Origin: an uncultured Dorea sp.
GTDB lineage: Bacteria; Bacillota; Clostridia; Lachnospirales; Lachnospiraceae
Reading direction: 5' to 3'
Assembly (NCBI GenBank): GCA_910578455.1
Contig: CAJTQA010000012.1
Span: 14,305 to 78,304, forward strand
Length of the DNA stretch: 64,000 nucleotides
Each line of letters opens with the position of its first letter. The stretch's first letter is position 1. Positions 26,367 through 35,765 of the stretch are shown one piece after another. The notes below the pieces were generated by a model. The model did no database searches. It saw nothing but the letters and a program-made list of their open reading frames with translations, and was not told the origin of the DNA. Made by a program: the position numbers and the translations under genes.

Positions 26367-26657
26367 ATGGGTATGGAAGAGAGAACCACACAGAAAAATC
26401 ATAAACTGGTCATTAATAACCGTAAGACGAGTTTAGTGACGGGAGTTCTCGACGTCCTGTCTTTTGATTTGAATGAGATCCTTCTGGAGACGGAGCAGGG
26501 GATGATGATGGTGAAAGGAACGGATCTGCATGTGAACCGCCTGAATCTTGAAAAGGGCGAGGTGGACTTGTCAGGCAATATCGACAGCGTCGCCTACTCG
26601 GAGGTTCATGCAGGAGTGAAACAGGGGGAGAACCTGTTTTCCAAGCTGTTCCGGTGA
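26367..26657 (+). CDS. yabP: Sporulation protein YabP
   Basis: About 96-residue YabP-family protein needed for sporulation in Bacillus subtilis, probably in the mother cell. It shows the family's beta-strand pattern ('NNRKTSLVTGVLDVLSFDLNEILLETEQGMMMVKGTDLHVNRLNLEKGEVDLSGNI' read in parts). Three starts are close together: GTG 26364, ATG 26367 and ATG 26373; 26367 has the best spacing from AAAGG. The site lies within a hairpin (26333-26365). yabQ follows three bases after its stop. Confidence 0.9.
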   Translation: MGMEERTTQKNHKLVINNRKTSLVTGVLDVLSFDLNEILLETEQGMMMVKGTDLHVNRLNLEKGEVDLSGNIDSVAYSEVHAGVKQGENLFSKLFR

Positions 26658-26660
26658 TAA

Positions 26661-26969
26661 ATGCCGGAGATCAGAGGGGAACTGCTCATATTTCTGGTGG
26701 CGGTGATTACTGGTATTCTGCTGCGTCTGGCATATCAGGGCATAATTTGTTTCCGTCAGATTGTAAAACACAGCCTGCTGGCCATGGGGGGCGAGGACAT
26801 CATCTTCTGGATTGGCTCGGCTGTATATGTGTTTGTGCAAATTTACTACACCAGCGATGGGGGCATCAGATGGTATTTTATACTAGGACTGGTATTTGGG
26901 GCGATTTTTTCTTCGGTTGTTTTGCGGAAACTGAAAAAAGGGAGAAAAAAAATCTACGCTGATTATTAA
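26661..26969 (+). CDS. yabQ: Spore cortex biosynthesis protein YabQ
   Basis: 102-residue membrane protein of the YabQ family, required for making the spore cortex. There are three hydrophobic segments (about residues 7-27, 48-63 and 70-88), and the end is basic (KKLKKGRKK-like). It starts three bases after the yabP stop, probably by translational coupling. The order yabP-yabQ-divIC is that of Bacillus. Confidence 0.88.
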   Translation: MPEIRGELLIFLVAVITGILLRLAYQGIICFRQIVKHSLLAMGGEDIIFWIGSAVYVFVQIYYTSDGGIRWYFILGLVFGAIFSSVVLRKLKKGRKKIYADY

Positions 26970-26988
26970 GCTTTTTTAATGTAAGTCA

Positions 26989-27017
26989 TTGCGAAAACTT
27001 AAAAAAAAAGATATGAT
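26989..27017 (+). promoter_or_regulatory. Promoter of the DivIC-like gene
   Basis: TTGCGA (26989-26994), 17-base A-rich spacer, TATGAT (27012-27017), 53 bases before the ATG. Confidence 0.65.
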
Positions 27018-27069
27018 AAGAATCAATCAGCGGGAAGAAAAGATATGCTGACAAGGGTGAGTATAAAAT

Positions 27070-27393
27070 ATGGGAAAAATAAAAAAGAATAGCAGGGGCA
27101 GTAGGCAGAAACGGCGCATGCGGGTTCACAAGCGCAGCATGCTTGCGGTAGGTGCTGTAATCATATTGCTGACGGCGGTCGTATCAGTCAGCGGGATGAC
27201 GCTGCGGGCAAAAGAAAAGTCGTATAAGGCGCAGGCGGCGGAGTTGGAGCAGCAGATTGAGGAAGAGAAGAAAAGGACAAAAGAGATTGATAAGCTGGAG
27301 ACATATGTAGGCACGGACACATATGTAGAGGACATGGCCAGGGAGAAACTGGGCATGGTTTATAAAGATGAAACGGTATTCAAAGCAAAATAG
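27070..27393 (+). CDS. divIC: Septum formation initiator (DivIC/FtsB family)
   Basis: 107-residue bitopic membrane protein of the divisome. It has a basic cytoplasmic N-terminus (about 25 residues), one transmembrane segment (about 25-46), a coiled coil (roughly 50-80) and the conserved end 'EDMAREKLGMVYKDE'. In Bacillus it links FtsL and DivIB at the division site. Its position between yabQ and spoIIE matches Bacillus. Note that the S1-domain gene yabR, usually next, is missing here. Confidence 0.9.
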   Translation: MGKIKKNSRGSRQKRRMRVHKRSMLAVGAVIILLTAVVSVSGMTLRAKEKSYKAQAAELEQQIEEEKKRTKEIDKLETYVGTDTYVEDMAREKLGMVYKDETVFKAK

Positions 27394-27409
27394 CGCAGAT
27401 ACGAATGAT

Positions 27410-27448
27410 AAGCTTTAGGGGCAAAAGGCAGGCTCCTAAAGCTTTTTT
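27410..27448 (+). terminator. Rho-independent terminator of divIC
   Basis: AAGCTTTAGGGGC pairs with GCTCCTAAAGCTT (one wobble/mismatch) around a short loop and is followed by T-rich sequence to 27448. Confidence 0.9.
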
Positions 27449-27474
27449 AATTGATTGGCAAGGGGAGTGTCGGG

Positions 27475-28878
27475 ATGGCAGAGATCAGGGAAAAGGGTGC
27501 ATTTGTGAATCCGTATGTAGTGCAGATGGATAAATTTGCGGATTCAATGGTGCACCTGTCAAAAACTTTTTTCACATTGGAAGGATATAAGGGAACATTT
27601 TCAAAAGAAGAGTTTGAAGAGATGTTCGGGAAGATTACGGACAAGGTGTGTGAGAACTGCGAAAGGCGGGATGAGTGCCTGCACGAGAACAGGGTTTTCA
27701 CTTATCAGATGGTGTATGAGATTCTCTGCGCGGTGGAAGAGTATGGTGCAGAGCTTAACGTGGAGCTGAAAAGAGGCTTAAAGAGAAAGTGCATCCTCGC
27801 ACCCAGGTTTTTGCGCGAGACGCTGGAGGTATATGAGAACGCTAAGAAGATCCTTCTCTGGAATAACAGGATTGTGCAAAACAGAGAAGGCTTCGCCGGG
27901 CAGCTGAAGAGCTTTGCAAAACTGCTCCAGTATACGACCAGGGAGCTGGACGCGGGAATTTTTGAGGACGAGCATTTAGAAAAGAAACTGAAATCCCGAC
28001 TGAAGAAAATAGGGGTCAAAATGCTTTCGTCTGTGTTTTACATTACGCCTCAGGGCAAGTATGAACTTCATCTGACAGTGAAAGCGGCGAAAGGCATCTG
28101 TGTGGCGACGAAGGAGCTGGCATACGAGACAGGGGCGTGCATTGGAAGGGTTATGATGCCGCAGCAGGGCGAGAGGCCTATTGTAGGGGCGCAGTATTGT
28201 ACGATTGCCTGTGTGGAGAGCGCACGTTATCAGACGCTTCAGGGGGTGGCAAAAATAGGGAAAGACTGCGAGCAGATTTCCGGCGATACGTTTTTGATGA
28301 CAGACCTGCCGGGAGGAAAAAAAGGAGTGGCGCTCTCGGACGGGATGGGCTCCGGGGAGGAGGCCTGCCGGGAGAGCACGATGGTGGTGGAAATGCTGGA
28401 AGAGCTTTTGGAGACGGGATTTCCGGCAAAAACCGCTATTGAGATCATGAACACCGCCCTTGTGATCGGGCGCGAGGATGTACGGTTTTCCACGGTTGAC
28501 GCTTGCCTGTTTGACTTGTATACAGGGTACTGTGAATTTATAAAGGCGGGGGCGGCCGCCACTTTTATTAAGAGGTTAGACGGAGTGGAGAAGGTCAGCA
28601 TGGCAACGCTTCCTATCGGAGTGATTAAAGATTTGGAGATAGAGTCTGTTGAAAGAGAGCTGGAATCAGGCGAGTTTGTGATTATGGTCACAGACGGGGT
28701 GATGGACGCACTGCCGGTGAAGGAGCAGGACACGCTGATGGCAGGCTTTATCCAGGAGGCGAACACGGTCAATCCAAAAGAGATGGCTCACTGCCTTCTC
28801 GGAAGGGTATTGGAGTGGAGCCAGGAGAAACCGACAGACGACATGACTATCGTGGTAGTGGGGTTATGGAAACTATAA
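27475..28878 (+). CDS. spoIIE: SpoIIE-family PP2C phosphatase, lacking the membrane domain
   Basis: 467-residue SpoIIE homologue. The C-terminal phosphatase domain has the family motifs 'SGDTFLM', 'VALSDGMGSGEEA', 'FSTVDACLFDLYTG' and 'MVTDGVMDAL', including the metal-binding aspartates. In Bacillus, SpoIIE is about 827 residues, with ten N-terminal membrane helices, and dephosphorylates SpoIIAA to activate SigF in the forespore. Here the N-terminus is soluble and charged; no membrane helix is seen before the regulatory region, which has a 'CENCERRDECL' motif (about residues 62-73) suggestive of metal binding. The ATG at 27475 follows AAGGGGAG and is preferred over an in-frame TTG at 27451. 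Syntenic position (before tilS) supports orthology. Confidence 0.87.
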   Translation: MAEIREKGAFVNPYVVQMDKFADSMVHLSKTFFTLEGYKGTFSKEEFEEMFGKITDKVCENCERRDECLHENRVFTYQMVYEILCAVEEYGAELNVELKRGLKRKCILAPRFLRETLEVYENAKKILLWNNRIVQNREGFAGQLKSFAKLLQYTTRELDAGIFEDEHLEKKLKSRLKKIGVKMLSSVFYITPQGKYELHLTVKAAKGICVATKELAYETGACIGRVMMPQQGERPIVGAQYCTIACVESARYQTLQGVAKIGKDCEQISGDTFLMTDLPGGKKGVALSDGMGSGEEACRESTMVVEMLEELLETGFPAKTAIEIMNTALVIGREDVRFSTVDACLFDLYTGYCEFIKAGAAATFIKRLDGVEKVSMATLPIGVIKDLEIESVERELESGEFVIMVTDGVMDALPVKEQDTLMAGFIQEANTVNPKEMAHCLLGRVLEWSQEKPTDDMTIVVVGLWKL

Positions 28879-28885
28879 GTATTTC

Positions 28886-28914
28886 TTGCTTTTTTGCTTA
28901 AAATTATATATATT
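28886..28914 (+). promoter_or_regulatory. Promoter of the tilS-hpt-ftsH unit
   Basis: TTGCTT (28886-28891), 17-base spacer, TATATT (28909-28914), 40 bases before tilS. It falls in the false N-terminal extension of the tilS frame, supporting the start at 28955. Confidence 0.55.
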
Positions 28915-28954
28915 ATACTGGAAACAAAAGGCGGTTAAAGAAAAAGGTCAGAAA

Positions 28955-30355
28955 ATGCGTAAAAAGGTCAGAAAATATATAGAGAGCTGGCAGATGATCA
29001 GGCGGGGAGACAGAGTTATCGCAGGCATATCGGGGGGAGCAGATTCCATATGCCTCCTTTTCGTGCTTTTAGAGCTAAAGGAAGAGATGGGGTTTGAGGT
29101 TGCGGCAGTGCATGTGAACCATGGACTCAGAGGAAAAAGCGCTAAAAGAGACGAAAAATATGTGCGTGAAGTGTGTGAGAAAGCGGGAGTGCGTTTTTTT
29201 CTTTTCCGTGAAGACGTGGGAGAGTATGCGAGGAACCGCAGGCTGTCGGTTGAAGAGGCGGGGCGCGAGGTCAGGCGCTCCTGCATGGAAAAGGCGCGCT
29301 GCCAGTGGGACGGAACCTGTATTGCACTGGCACATCAGCAGAACGATAATGCCGAGACGGTCATTTTTAACCTGTGCCGGGGCAGCGGATTAAGAGGAAT
29401 GGGGGGGATTCCGCCGAAAAGCGGCGTATGGATTCATCCTCTCCTCTGCCTGAGCCGTCAGGAAATTGAAAGGTATTTAAAAGACCGGGAAATCTCGTAC
29501 TGCACGGACGAGACGAATCTGGAGGAATGTTATACGAGGAACAGGATACGCAAAAGGGTAATCCCGTACCTGGAAAAATATGTGAATGAGAGGACAGTGG
29601 AGCATATAGCGCAGTGCGCTGAGACAATCAGGGGGGCGGGGGAATATGTGGAGGAAAAAACTGCTGAATATGTAAAAAGCTGTATAAAGACAGAAAATGC
29701 AGGGGAGATTCTATTGAGGGAGGATGGATTTAAACGTGTTCCTGAAACGCTTAAAAAAGGGGTTATGCGCGAGGCTCTCTGCGAGGCGGCGGGAGCGAGG
29801 AGAGACATAGGCGCAGCGCATGTGGCTGCTGCGTGCGACCTGCTGGACAGACAGGCAGGGCGGATGGCAAAGTTTCCATACAATGTGGAGGCGTATCGGA
29901 ATTACGACGGGCTGCTGTTTCGGAATTGCAATGCGGCACAAAAGCCGGGAGCAAAGGAAAAAGCGGAGTTCTGGATGAATATATTTGAAAATGAATCAGC
30001 AACATTTCCAGAAAAAAACTACACGAAATGGTTCGATTATGATATAATAACAAATACTGTAAAAATCAGGCATCGTGAGCCGGGAGACTATATTGTAATT
30101 GATAAAAACGGGGGAACACAGAAATTAAAACAGTATTTTATCAATGAAAAAATCCCGAGGGAGCTAAGAGACAGCATCTGGCTCGCGGCAGTCGGTAAAG
30201 AGATCATCTGGATCGTAGGATACAGGCAGAGCCAGGCGTATCAGGTGACAGATAAGACAAAGCGGATATTGGAGATTGGATTTTACGGAGGAGAAGAAAA
30301 TGTCAGAGACAGTAAGGGTCATGATCCCGGAGGAGGACGTGACGAAGAGGATTGA
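28955..30355 (+). CDS. tilS: tRNA(Ile)-lysidine synthetase
   Basis: 466-residue PP-loop ATPase that converts C34 of the CAU anticodon tRNA-Ile to lysidine. The ATP pyrophosphatase motif is SGGADS at 26-31; further landmarks are 'VHVNHGLRGKSAKRDE', 'AHQQNDNAETVIFNL' and 'YCTDETNLE'. The C-terminal TilS domain is recognisable in 'KIRHREPGDYI'. The start is placed at the ATG at 28955 after AAAGG; the open frame before it overlies the promoter. Its end overlaps hpt by 56 bases, an unusually long overlap that suggests coupling, as in Bacillus where tilS and hprT are adjacent. Confidence 0.94.
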   Translation: MRKKVRKYIESWQMIRRGDRVIAGISGGADSICLLFVLLELKEEMGFEVAAVHVNHGLRGKSAKRDEKYVREVCEKAGVRFFLFREDVGEYARNRRLSVEEAGREVRRSCMEKARCQWDGTCIALAHQQNDNAETVIFNLCRGSGLRGMGGIPPKSGVWIHPLLCLSRQEIERYLKDREISYCTDETNLEECYTRNRIRKRVIPYLEKYVNERTVEHIAQCAETIRGAGEYVEEKTAEYVKSCIKTENAGEILLREDGFKRVPETLKKGVMREALCEAAGARRDIGAAHVAAACDLLDRQAGRMAKFPYNVEAYRNYDGLLFRNCNAAQKPGAKEKAEFWMNIFENESATFPEKNYTKWFDYDIITNTVKIRHREPGDYIVIDKNGGTQKLKQYFINEKIPRELRDSIWLAAVGKEIIWIVGYRQSQAYQVTDKTKRILEIGFYGGEENVRDSKGHDPGGGRDEED

Positions 30356-30827
30356 AGAGATGGGCCGGCAGATCAGTGAAGATTATGCAGGGAAACAGGT
30401 GCATCTGATCTGCATATTGAAAGGCGGGGTATTTTTTGCATGTGAGCTGGCAAAGCAGATAACAGTTCCTGTAAGCATAGACTTTATGAGCGTGGGAAGC
30501 TATGGAGACGGAACTTCCTCCAGCGGCATCGTAAAGATTGCCAAGGATCTTGATGAGACGCTGGAGGGAAAGGAAGTCCTGGTGGTGGAGGACATTATTG
30601 ATTCCGGAAGGACGCTTTCTTATCTTCTGGAAGTCCTGAGGAAGAGAGAGCCGAAGAGCATGAGGCTTTGTACACTGCTTGACAAGCCGTCGCGCAGGGT
30701 CAGGGAAGTTAAAGTTGATTACATAGGGTATAAGATCCCTGATGAATTTGTAGTCGGGTATGGGCTTGACTATAAGCAAAAATATAGAAATCTACCATAC
30801 ATCGGAGTTGTGGAAGGTGTTGAGTAG
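30300..30827 (+). CDS. hpt: Hypoxanthine phosphoribosyltransferase
   Basis: 175-residue purine salvage enzyme making IMP or GMP from hypoxanthine or guanine and PRPP. The PRPP loop is 'VLVVEDIIDSGRTLSYLL', with the acidic pair E-D; 'LICILKGGVFFACEL' and 'DFMSVGSYGDGTSSSG' are also typical. The ATG at 30300 follows GGAGGAGAAG, so the eight upstream in-frame codons are not used. It overlaps tilS and is followed by ftsH 16 bases later. It complements the phosphorylase of the nucleoside operon by reusing its bases. Confidence 0.96.
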   Translation: MSETVRVMIPEEDVTKRIEEMGRQISEDYAGKQVHLICILKGGVFFACELAKQITVPVSIDFMSVGSYGDGTSSSGIVKIAKDLDETLEGKEVLVVEDIIDSGRTLSYLLEVLRKREPKSMRLCTLLDKPSRRVREVKVDYIGYKIPDEFVVGYGLDYKQKYRNLPYIGVVEGVE

Positions 30828-30843
30828 AAGGAGGCTATAAACA

Positions 30844-32715
30844 TTGAATGATAGAAGAAACAGAGGAATAAGCGGAGCGAGCGTGCTCATATTCATATTG
30901 GTATTATTCGGGGCATTATGGTTTACCAACCAGATGGATCAGAAAGAAAATGAACTGAACTGGAATCAGTTTGAAAAGCTGATTGCAAGCGGAAATATAA
31001 AAAACATTGACATTATCCAGAACAAGGATGTTCCTACCGGGCGGGTTGAGATTGGAACTAAGAATGAAATAAGCGGTGAAGATGAAACGAAGTATCTTTT
31101 TACATCCGATGTCAATGAGATGCAGGAGTATCTGAAAAAGAAAGGCATTGAGAATTATACGATGACCAATGTGCCTCAGGACAGCTGGTTTGCCGATACT
31201 CTCATTCCTATGCTTTTAGTGGTGGCGGCGGTTTTTGTCCTGTTTATGTTTATGAACCGCCAGGGCGGCGGCGCAAATGCTAAAGCGATGAATTTCGGGA
31301 AGAGCCGCGCGAAACTGAGCAGGGAAGGCGACAATAACGTAACATTTTCAAAGGTGGCAGGGCTGCGGGAAGAGAAAGAAGAGCTTGAGGAGATCGTGGA
31401 TTTCCTGAAATCACCGAAAAAATATATTCAGGTAGGCGCGAGGATACCGAAGGGAGTCCTCTTGGTGGGTCCTCCGGGAACCGGCAAGACATTACTTGCA
31501 AAAGCGGTGGCAGGAGAAGCAGGAGTGCCGTTTTTCACGATTTCGGGCTCTGACTTTGTAGAGATGTTTGTGGGTGTGGGAGCGTCCCGTGTCCGGGATC
31601 TGTTTGAGGAGGCAAAGAGAAATGCTCCGTGCATTATCTTTATTGATGAGATAGACGCGGTGGCGCGCCGCAGAGGAACCGGAATGGGAGGCGGGCATGA
31701 CGAGAGGGAACAGACGCTGAACCAGCTTCTGGTGGAGATGGATGGCTTTGGCGTCAATGAAGGCATTATCGTCATGGCGGCGACTAACAGGGTGGACATA
31801 CTGGATCCGGCGATTCTGCGTCCGGGAAGGTTTGACCGGAAGGTGGTAGTAGGGCGCCCGGACGTTCAGGGCAGGGAGGAGATTCTTGAGGTTCATGCAA
31901 AGGGCAAGCCGCTGAGCGAGGAGATCGACTTAAAGCAGATCGCGCAGACGACAGCCGGATTTACCGGCGCAGACCTTGAAAACCTGCTGAATGAGGCGGC
32001 TATTCTGGCAGCGAAGGCAAGCCGCGTGTTCCTTATACAGGAAGATATCAAGAAAGCATTTGTCAAGGTCGGGATCGGCGCGGAGAAAAAAAGCCGTGTG
32101 ATTTCCGACAAAGAGAAACGGATTACGGCGTTTCATGAGGCGGGGCACGCAATTTTATTCCATGTGCTGCCGGATGTGGGGCCTGTCTACAGCGTCTCCA
32201 TCATCCCGACCGGAAGCGCGGGCGGGTATACGATGCCCCTGCCGGAGCGGGATGATATGTTCGATACGAAAGGCAAGATGCTGCAGGACATCGTAGTGTC
32301 GCTGGGAGGCAGGGTCGCGGAAGAAGAAGTGCTTGACGACATTACCACAGGAGCATCCCAGGATATTAAACAGGCGACGGATCTTGCGAAATCTATGGTG
32401 ACAAAGTTTGGGATGTCTGAGACAGTCGGGCTTGTCAATTATGACGATGACAGCGATGAAGTGTTCATCGGGCGGGATCTGGCCCATGCATCAAGAGGCT
32501 ACGGAGAAGGCGTTGCCACAGTTATAGACCAGGAAGTGAAAAGGATTATTGATGAGTGCTATGCGAAGGCGAAAGCGCTCATACGGGAATATGACAGCGT
32601 GCTCCACGCATGCGCGGATCTTCTCCTGGAGAAAGAAAAGATATCCAGGGAAGAGTTTGAAGATTTATTTAAGACAGTTGATATAAATGAGCCGGATGAG
32701 ATGATACGTGTATAG
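30844..32715 (+). CDS. ftsH: ATP-dependent zinc metalloprotease FtsH
   Basis: 623-residue membrane AAA+ protease (normal length) that degrades membrane and regulatory proteins. Two membrane segments are at about 13-30 and 120-138, with an extracytoplasmic domain between. Walker A is GPPGTGKT at 209-216, followed by '[14 protein letters not shown]' and the second region of homology; the zinc site is H431-EAGH. The start is TTG at 30844, with GAAGGAGG nearby; no ATG fits better. Order tilS-hpt-ftsH matches Bacillus. Confidence 0.97.
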   Translation: MNDRRNRGISGASVLIFILVLFGALWFTNQMDQKENELNWNQFEKLIASGNIKNIDIIQNKDVPTGRVEIGTKNEISGEDETKYLFTSDVNEMQEYLKKKGIENYTMTNVPQDSWFADTLIPMLLVVAAVFVLFMFMNRQGGGANAKAMNFGKSRAKLSREGDNNVTFSKVAGLREEKEELEEIVDFLKSPKKYIQVGARIPKGVLLVGPPGTGKTLLAKAVAGEAGVPFFTISGSDFVEMFVGVGASRVRDLFEEAKRNAPCIIFIDEIDAVARRRGTGMGGGHDEREQTLNQLLVEMDGFGVNEGIIVMAATNRVDILDPAILRPGRFDRKVVVGRPDVQGREEILEVHAKGKPLSEEIDLKQIAQTTAGFTGADLENLLNEAAILAAKASRVFLIQEDIKKAFVKVGIGAEKKSRVISDKEKRITAFHEAGHAILFHVLPDVGPVYSVSIIPTGSAGGYTMPLPERDDMFDTKGKMLQDIVVSLGGRVAEEEVLDDITTGASQDIKQATDLAKSMVTKFGMSETVGLVNYDDDSDEVFIGRDLAHASRGYGEGVATVIDQEVKRIIDECYAKAKALIREYDSVLHACADLLLEKEKISREEFEDLFKTVDINEPDEMIRV

Positions 32716-32743
32716 TTAATAAAATTGATTGAGAGGATAACGG

Positions 32744-34780
32744 ATGAGAAGGGAAGCCTTATTTTGTGACGGTTCGCGGTGGTATGTATCTCCGCAGGAG
32801 CCGGGCTGCAACCAAATTGTCACGTTAAGATTCCGGACGGCGAAGGAAGATGCCGTCCGTGTGCGTCTTGTCGTGGGCGAAGACGGATACAATATGCATA
32901 AAGAATCGGCAGAGGGCGAGTTTGACTATTATGTGATTGACTGGAAACTCGGCTGCGAACCGTTCGTATATTATTTTGAGATTTCTGACAGGGAACAGAC
33001 ATGTTATTACAGCCGGTGCGGCATCTCCGACACACATTCCGACATATATGATTTCCGCATCGTGCCGGGATTTTCTACGCCGGAGTGGGCAAAAGGAGCG
33101 GTTATGTACCAGATTTATACAGACCGCTTTTGCAATGGAGATCCGTCCAATGATGTGGAGGATAACGAGTATTTTTATATTGGCGGTTACAGCCGGAAAG
33201 TGACGGACTGGAACAAGTACCCGGATGTGATGGGTGTGCGGGAGTTCTACGGCGGAGACTTAAAAGGCGTAATGGAGAAATTGGATTACCTCCAGGAGCT
33301 GGGAGTGGAAGTCATATATTTCAACCCGCTGTTTGTATCGCCGTCTAACCATAAGTATGATATCCAGGACTATGATTATATTGACCCCCATTTTGGCGTG
33401 ATTGAGCAGGACGGAGGAGAGGTCCTGGCGGACGGCGACAGGGATAATGCACATGCGGGTAAATTTCAGAAACGGGTTACGGACATTCGGAATCTGGAGG
33501 CAAGCAATACGCTGTTCATTAAGCTTGTGGAGGAACTTCACCGAAGGGGCATGAAAGTGATTCTTGATGGTGTGTTCAACCATTGCGGTTCTTTTAATAA
33601 ATGGATGGATCGGGAGCGGGTGTATGAAAATCAGGAGGGTTATGCCCCGGGAGCGTATGTTTCGGCAGAGAGCCCCTATCGGAACTATTTCCGTTTCCTG
33701 GATGGGGATGATACGAGATGGCCGTATAATCCGTGCTATGACGGATGGTGGAGCCATGACACGCTTCCAAAATTAAATTATGAAGGCTCGAAAGAGTTGG
33801 AGGAGTATATTCTGCAAGTAGGACGAAAATGGGTGTCTCCGCCTTTTAATGTTGATGGATGGCGTCTTGACGTGGCGGCGGATTTAGGCTATAGCAGCGA
33901 GTTCAATCACGGATTTTGGAAAAAATTCCGCAAGGCAGTAAAAGAGGCAAATCCGGACGCGCTTATACTGGCGGAGCATTACGGGGATCCCAGCAGCTGG
34001 CTGTGCGGTGACGAGTGGGACAGCGTAATGAATTATGATGCTTTTATGGAACCTGTGACATGGTTTCTTACAGGCATGGAAAAGCACAGTGACGAGAGCA
34101 ATGATGAGCTTTTAGGGAATCCTGAGCATTTTGTGAATACGATGAACCACTTTATGTCCCGGATGCCCACGCCTTCTCTGGAAGTGGCGATGAACGAACT
34201 GTCCAACCACGACCATTCAAGGTTTCTCACAAGAACGAACCGCGTGGTGGGAAGGACCGCCGACAAAGGCCCCCGGGCGGCGGAAGAGAATGTAAATGTA
34301 GCAGTGATGCGGGAAGCTGTGGTTATGCAGATGACATGGGTGGGGGCACCGACGCTTTATTACGGAGATGAGGCAGGAGTGTGCGGCTTTACAGACCCTG
34401 ATAACAGACGGACATATCCGTGGGGCAATGAAAATCAGGAATTGATTGAATTTCACAGAGAGATGATCTGGATTCATAAAAACAGCCAGGCGCTGCGAAA
34501 CGGCTCCATCCTTATGCTGTGCTGCGAGAATAACATACTGGCGTACGGGAGATTTACCGAGGATGAGCAAATTGTGGTAATCATAAATAACCGGGATGAG
34601 CTTGCCGAGGTTACAGTGCCTGTATGGCGCATCGGAGTGCCGATGCGGGGCAAGATGCGGAGGCTGATGTATTCCTATGCGGAGAGCTACACGAATGCGG
34701 CCGACAGCTACCTGGTTCAGGGCGGAGAGGTCGTAGTGAATATGGGAGCCCGCTCGGCGCTTGTAATGGAGGGAATATAG
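32744..34780 (+). CDS. GH13 alpha-amylase-family enzyme (neopullulanase/cyclomaltodextrinase-like)
   Basis: 678-residue cytosolic glycoside hydrolase (no signal peptide). An N-terminal beta-sandwich of about 130 residues (CBM34-like) precedes the GH13 barrel. Conserved regions are 'DGVFNHCG', nucleophile D376 in 'DGWRLDVAADLG', acid/base E411 in 'LILAEHYGDP' and 'LSNHDHSRF' for transition-state binding. The likely job is hydrolysis of maltodextrins, cyclodextrins or pullulan-derived sugars in the cytosol. AGAGGATAACGG precedes the ATG. It ends one base before the convergent map gene; no terminator is seen between. Confidence 0.87.
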   Translation: MRREALFCDGSRWYVSPQEPGCNQIVTLRFRTAKEDAVRVRLVVGEDGYNMHKESAEGEFDYYVIDWKLGCEPFVYYFEISDREQTCYYSRCGISDTHSDIYDFRIVPGFSTPEWAKGAVMYQIYTDRFCNGDPSNDVEDNEYFYIGGYSRKVTDWNKYPDVMGVREFYGGDLKGVMEKLDYLQELGVEVIYFNPLFVSPSNHKYDIQDYDYIDPHFGVIEQDGGEVLADGDRDNAHAGKFQKRVTDIRNLEASNTLFIKLVEELHRRGMKVILDGVFNHCGSFNKWMDRERVYENQEGYAPGAYVSAESPYRNYFRFLDGDDTRWPYNPCYDGWWSHDTLPKLNYEGSKELEEYILQVGRKWVSPPFNVDGWRLDVAADLGYSSEFNHGFWKKFRKAVKEANPDALILAEHYGDPSSWLCGDEWDSVMNYDAFMEPVTWFLTGMEKHSDESNDELLGNPEHFVNTMNHFMSRMPTPSLEVAMNELSNHDHSRFLTRTNRVVGRTADKGPRAAEENVNVAVMREAVVMQMTWVGAPTLYYGDEAGVCGFTDPDNRRTYPWGNENQELIEFHREMIWIHKNSQALRNGSILMLCCENNILAYGRFTEDEQIVVIINNRDELAEVTVPVWRIGVPMRGKMRRLMYSYAESYTNAADSYLVQGGEVVVNMGARSALVMEGI

Positions 34781-34781
34781 G

Positions 34782-35591
34782 TTATTGCGACAATACCTCT
34801 ACTCCGGTTTCGGTGACAAGCACCATGTATTCTACCTGTGCAGACAGGCCGTCGTCGATAGTGTATACCGTCCAGCCATTGTCTTCGTCTATGAAAAAAT
34901 CGGGGCTGCCTTCGTTTATCATAGGCTCGATCGTAAACATCATTCCCGGCACGAGGACCATTTCGCTGCCCTTGGGAGTGACGTAGCTGACGAAAGGTTC
35001 TTCGTGAAATTCAAGGCCGATACCGTGTCCGCCGATCTCTTCTACGACTGAGTATCCGTGCCGGCGTGCATGGGTGTTGATTGCATGTGCGATATCCCCG
35101 AGATGCCCCCAGGGTTTTGCGGCTTTAAGGCCAAGCTCTACACATTCTTTCGTGACGCGCACGAGCCTTTCTGCCTCGGGGGATGTCTCGCCGATAATGA
35201 ACATTCTGGACGCGTCAGAAAAATAACCGCCAAGATTGGTGGATACGTCTACGTTTACGATATCGCCTTCTTCCAGAAATTCATACTTGTCAGGGATGCC
35301 GTGGCAGACTACGTTGTTAAGAGAAGTGCATACGCTTTTAGGAAAGCCTTCGTAGTGCAGCGGCGCAGGGATGCCGCCGTGCTCTGTAGTGAAATCATAG
35401 ACCAGCCGGTCAATCTCCTCTGTGCACATGCCCGCCTGTATATGGGCGGCAACATGGTCAAGCACTGCCGTGTTCAAGGCAGCGCTTTTTTTTATGGCTT
35501 TAATCTGTGCGGGTGTTTTCAGCAGGGAGCGGTCCGGAACAATATGCCCCCTGGCTGCAAGAGTCCATAATTTAACATCTAACTTATTCAT
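34782..35591 (-). CDS. map: Methionine aminopeptidase (type I)
   Basis: 269-residue metalloprotease that removes the initiator methionine. The metal-binding residues are visible: 'NVDVSTNLGGYFSDASRMF' carries the two aspartates, 'GHGIGLEFHEEPFV' the histidine, and 'MFTIEPMI' and 'DDGLSAQVEYMVLVTE' the glutamates. The start at 35591 (MNKLDVKLW) follows AAAGGA 11 bases upstream; the frame reaches back to 35618 without a ribosome site. It lies alone, away from the ribosomal protein operon where one map copy usually is, so a second map copy elsewhere is possible. It is convergent with the GH13 gene. Confidence 0.92.
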   Translation of the reverse strand: MNKLDVKLWTLAARGHIVPDRSLLKTPAQIKAIKKSAALNTAVLDHVAAHIQAGMCTEEIDRLVYDFTTEHGGIPAPLHYEGFPKSVCTSLNNVVCHGIPDKYEFLEEGDIVNVDVSTNLGGYFSDASRMFIIGETSPEAERLVRVTKECVELGLKAAKPWGHLGDIAHAINTHARRHGYSVVEEIGGHGIGLEFHEEPFVSYVTPKGSEMVLVPGMMFTIEPMINEGSPDFFIDEDNGWTVYTIDDGLSAQVEYMVLVTETGVEVLSQ

Positions 35592-35727
35592 AGGGAAAAC
35601 ATTCCTTTCATTATGCATATATGGTGCTGCTGTCAGCTAAAGAGATTTTATCATTAATAGATAGGGAATTCCAGTATTATGTAATATAAAAATTTCATTA
35701 ATAATGCATCCGCGGGGAAAGCAGGGG

Positions 35728-35756
35728 TTGCGTGCGGAGAGAAAAACCAGTACAAT
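35728..35756 (+). promoter_or_regulatory. Promoter abutting the methyltransferase start
   Basis: TTGCGT (35728-35733), 17-base spacer, TACAAT (35751-35756). Transcription should start about 35763, only about three bases before the ATG, so the mRNA would be almost leaderless. Confidence 0.55.
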
Positions 35757-35765
35757 GTTACTGTT

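Noticed and set aside
28038..28442. Open frame of 101 codons overlapping spoIIE in another frame
   Set aside because: Lies in the phosphatase coding sequence and is a high-GC shadow.
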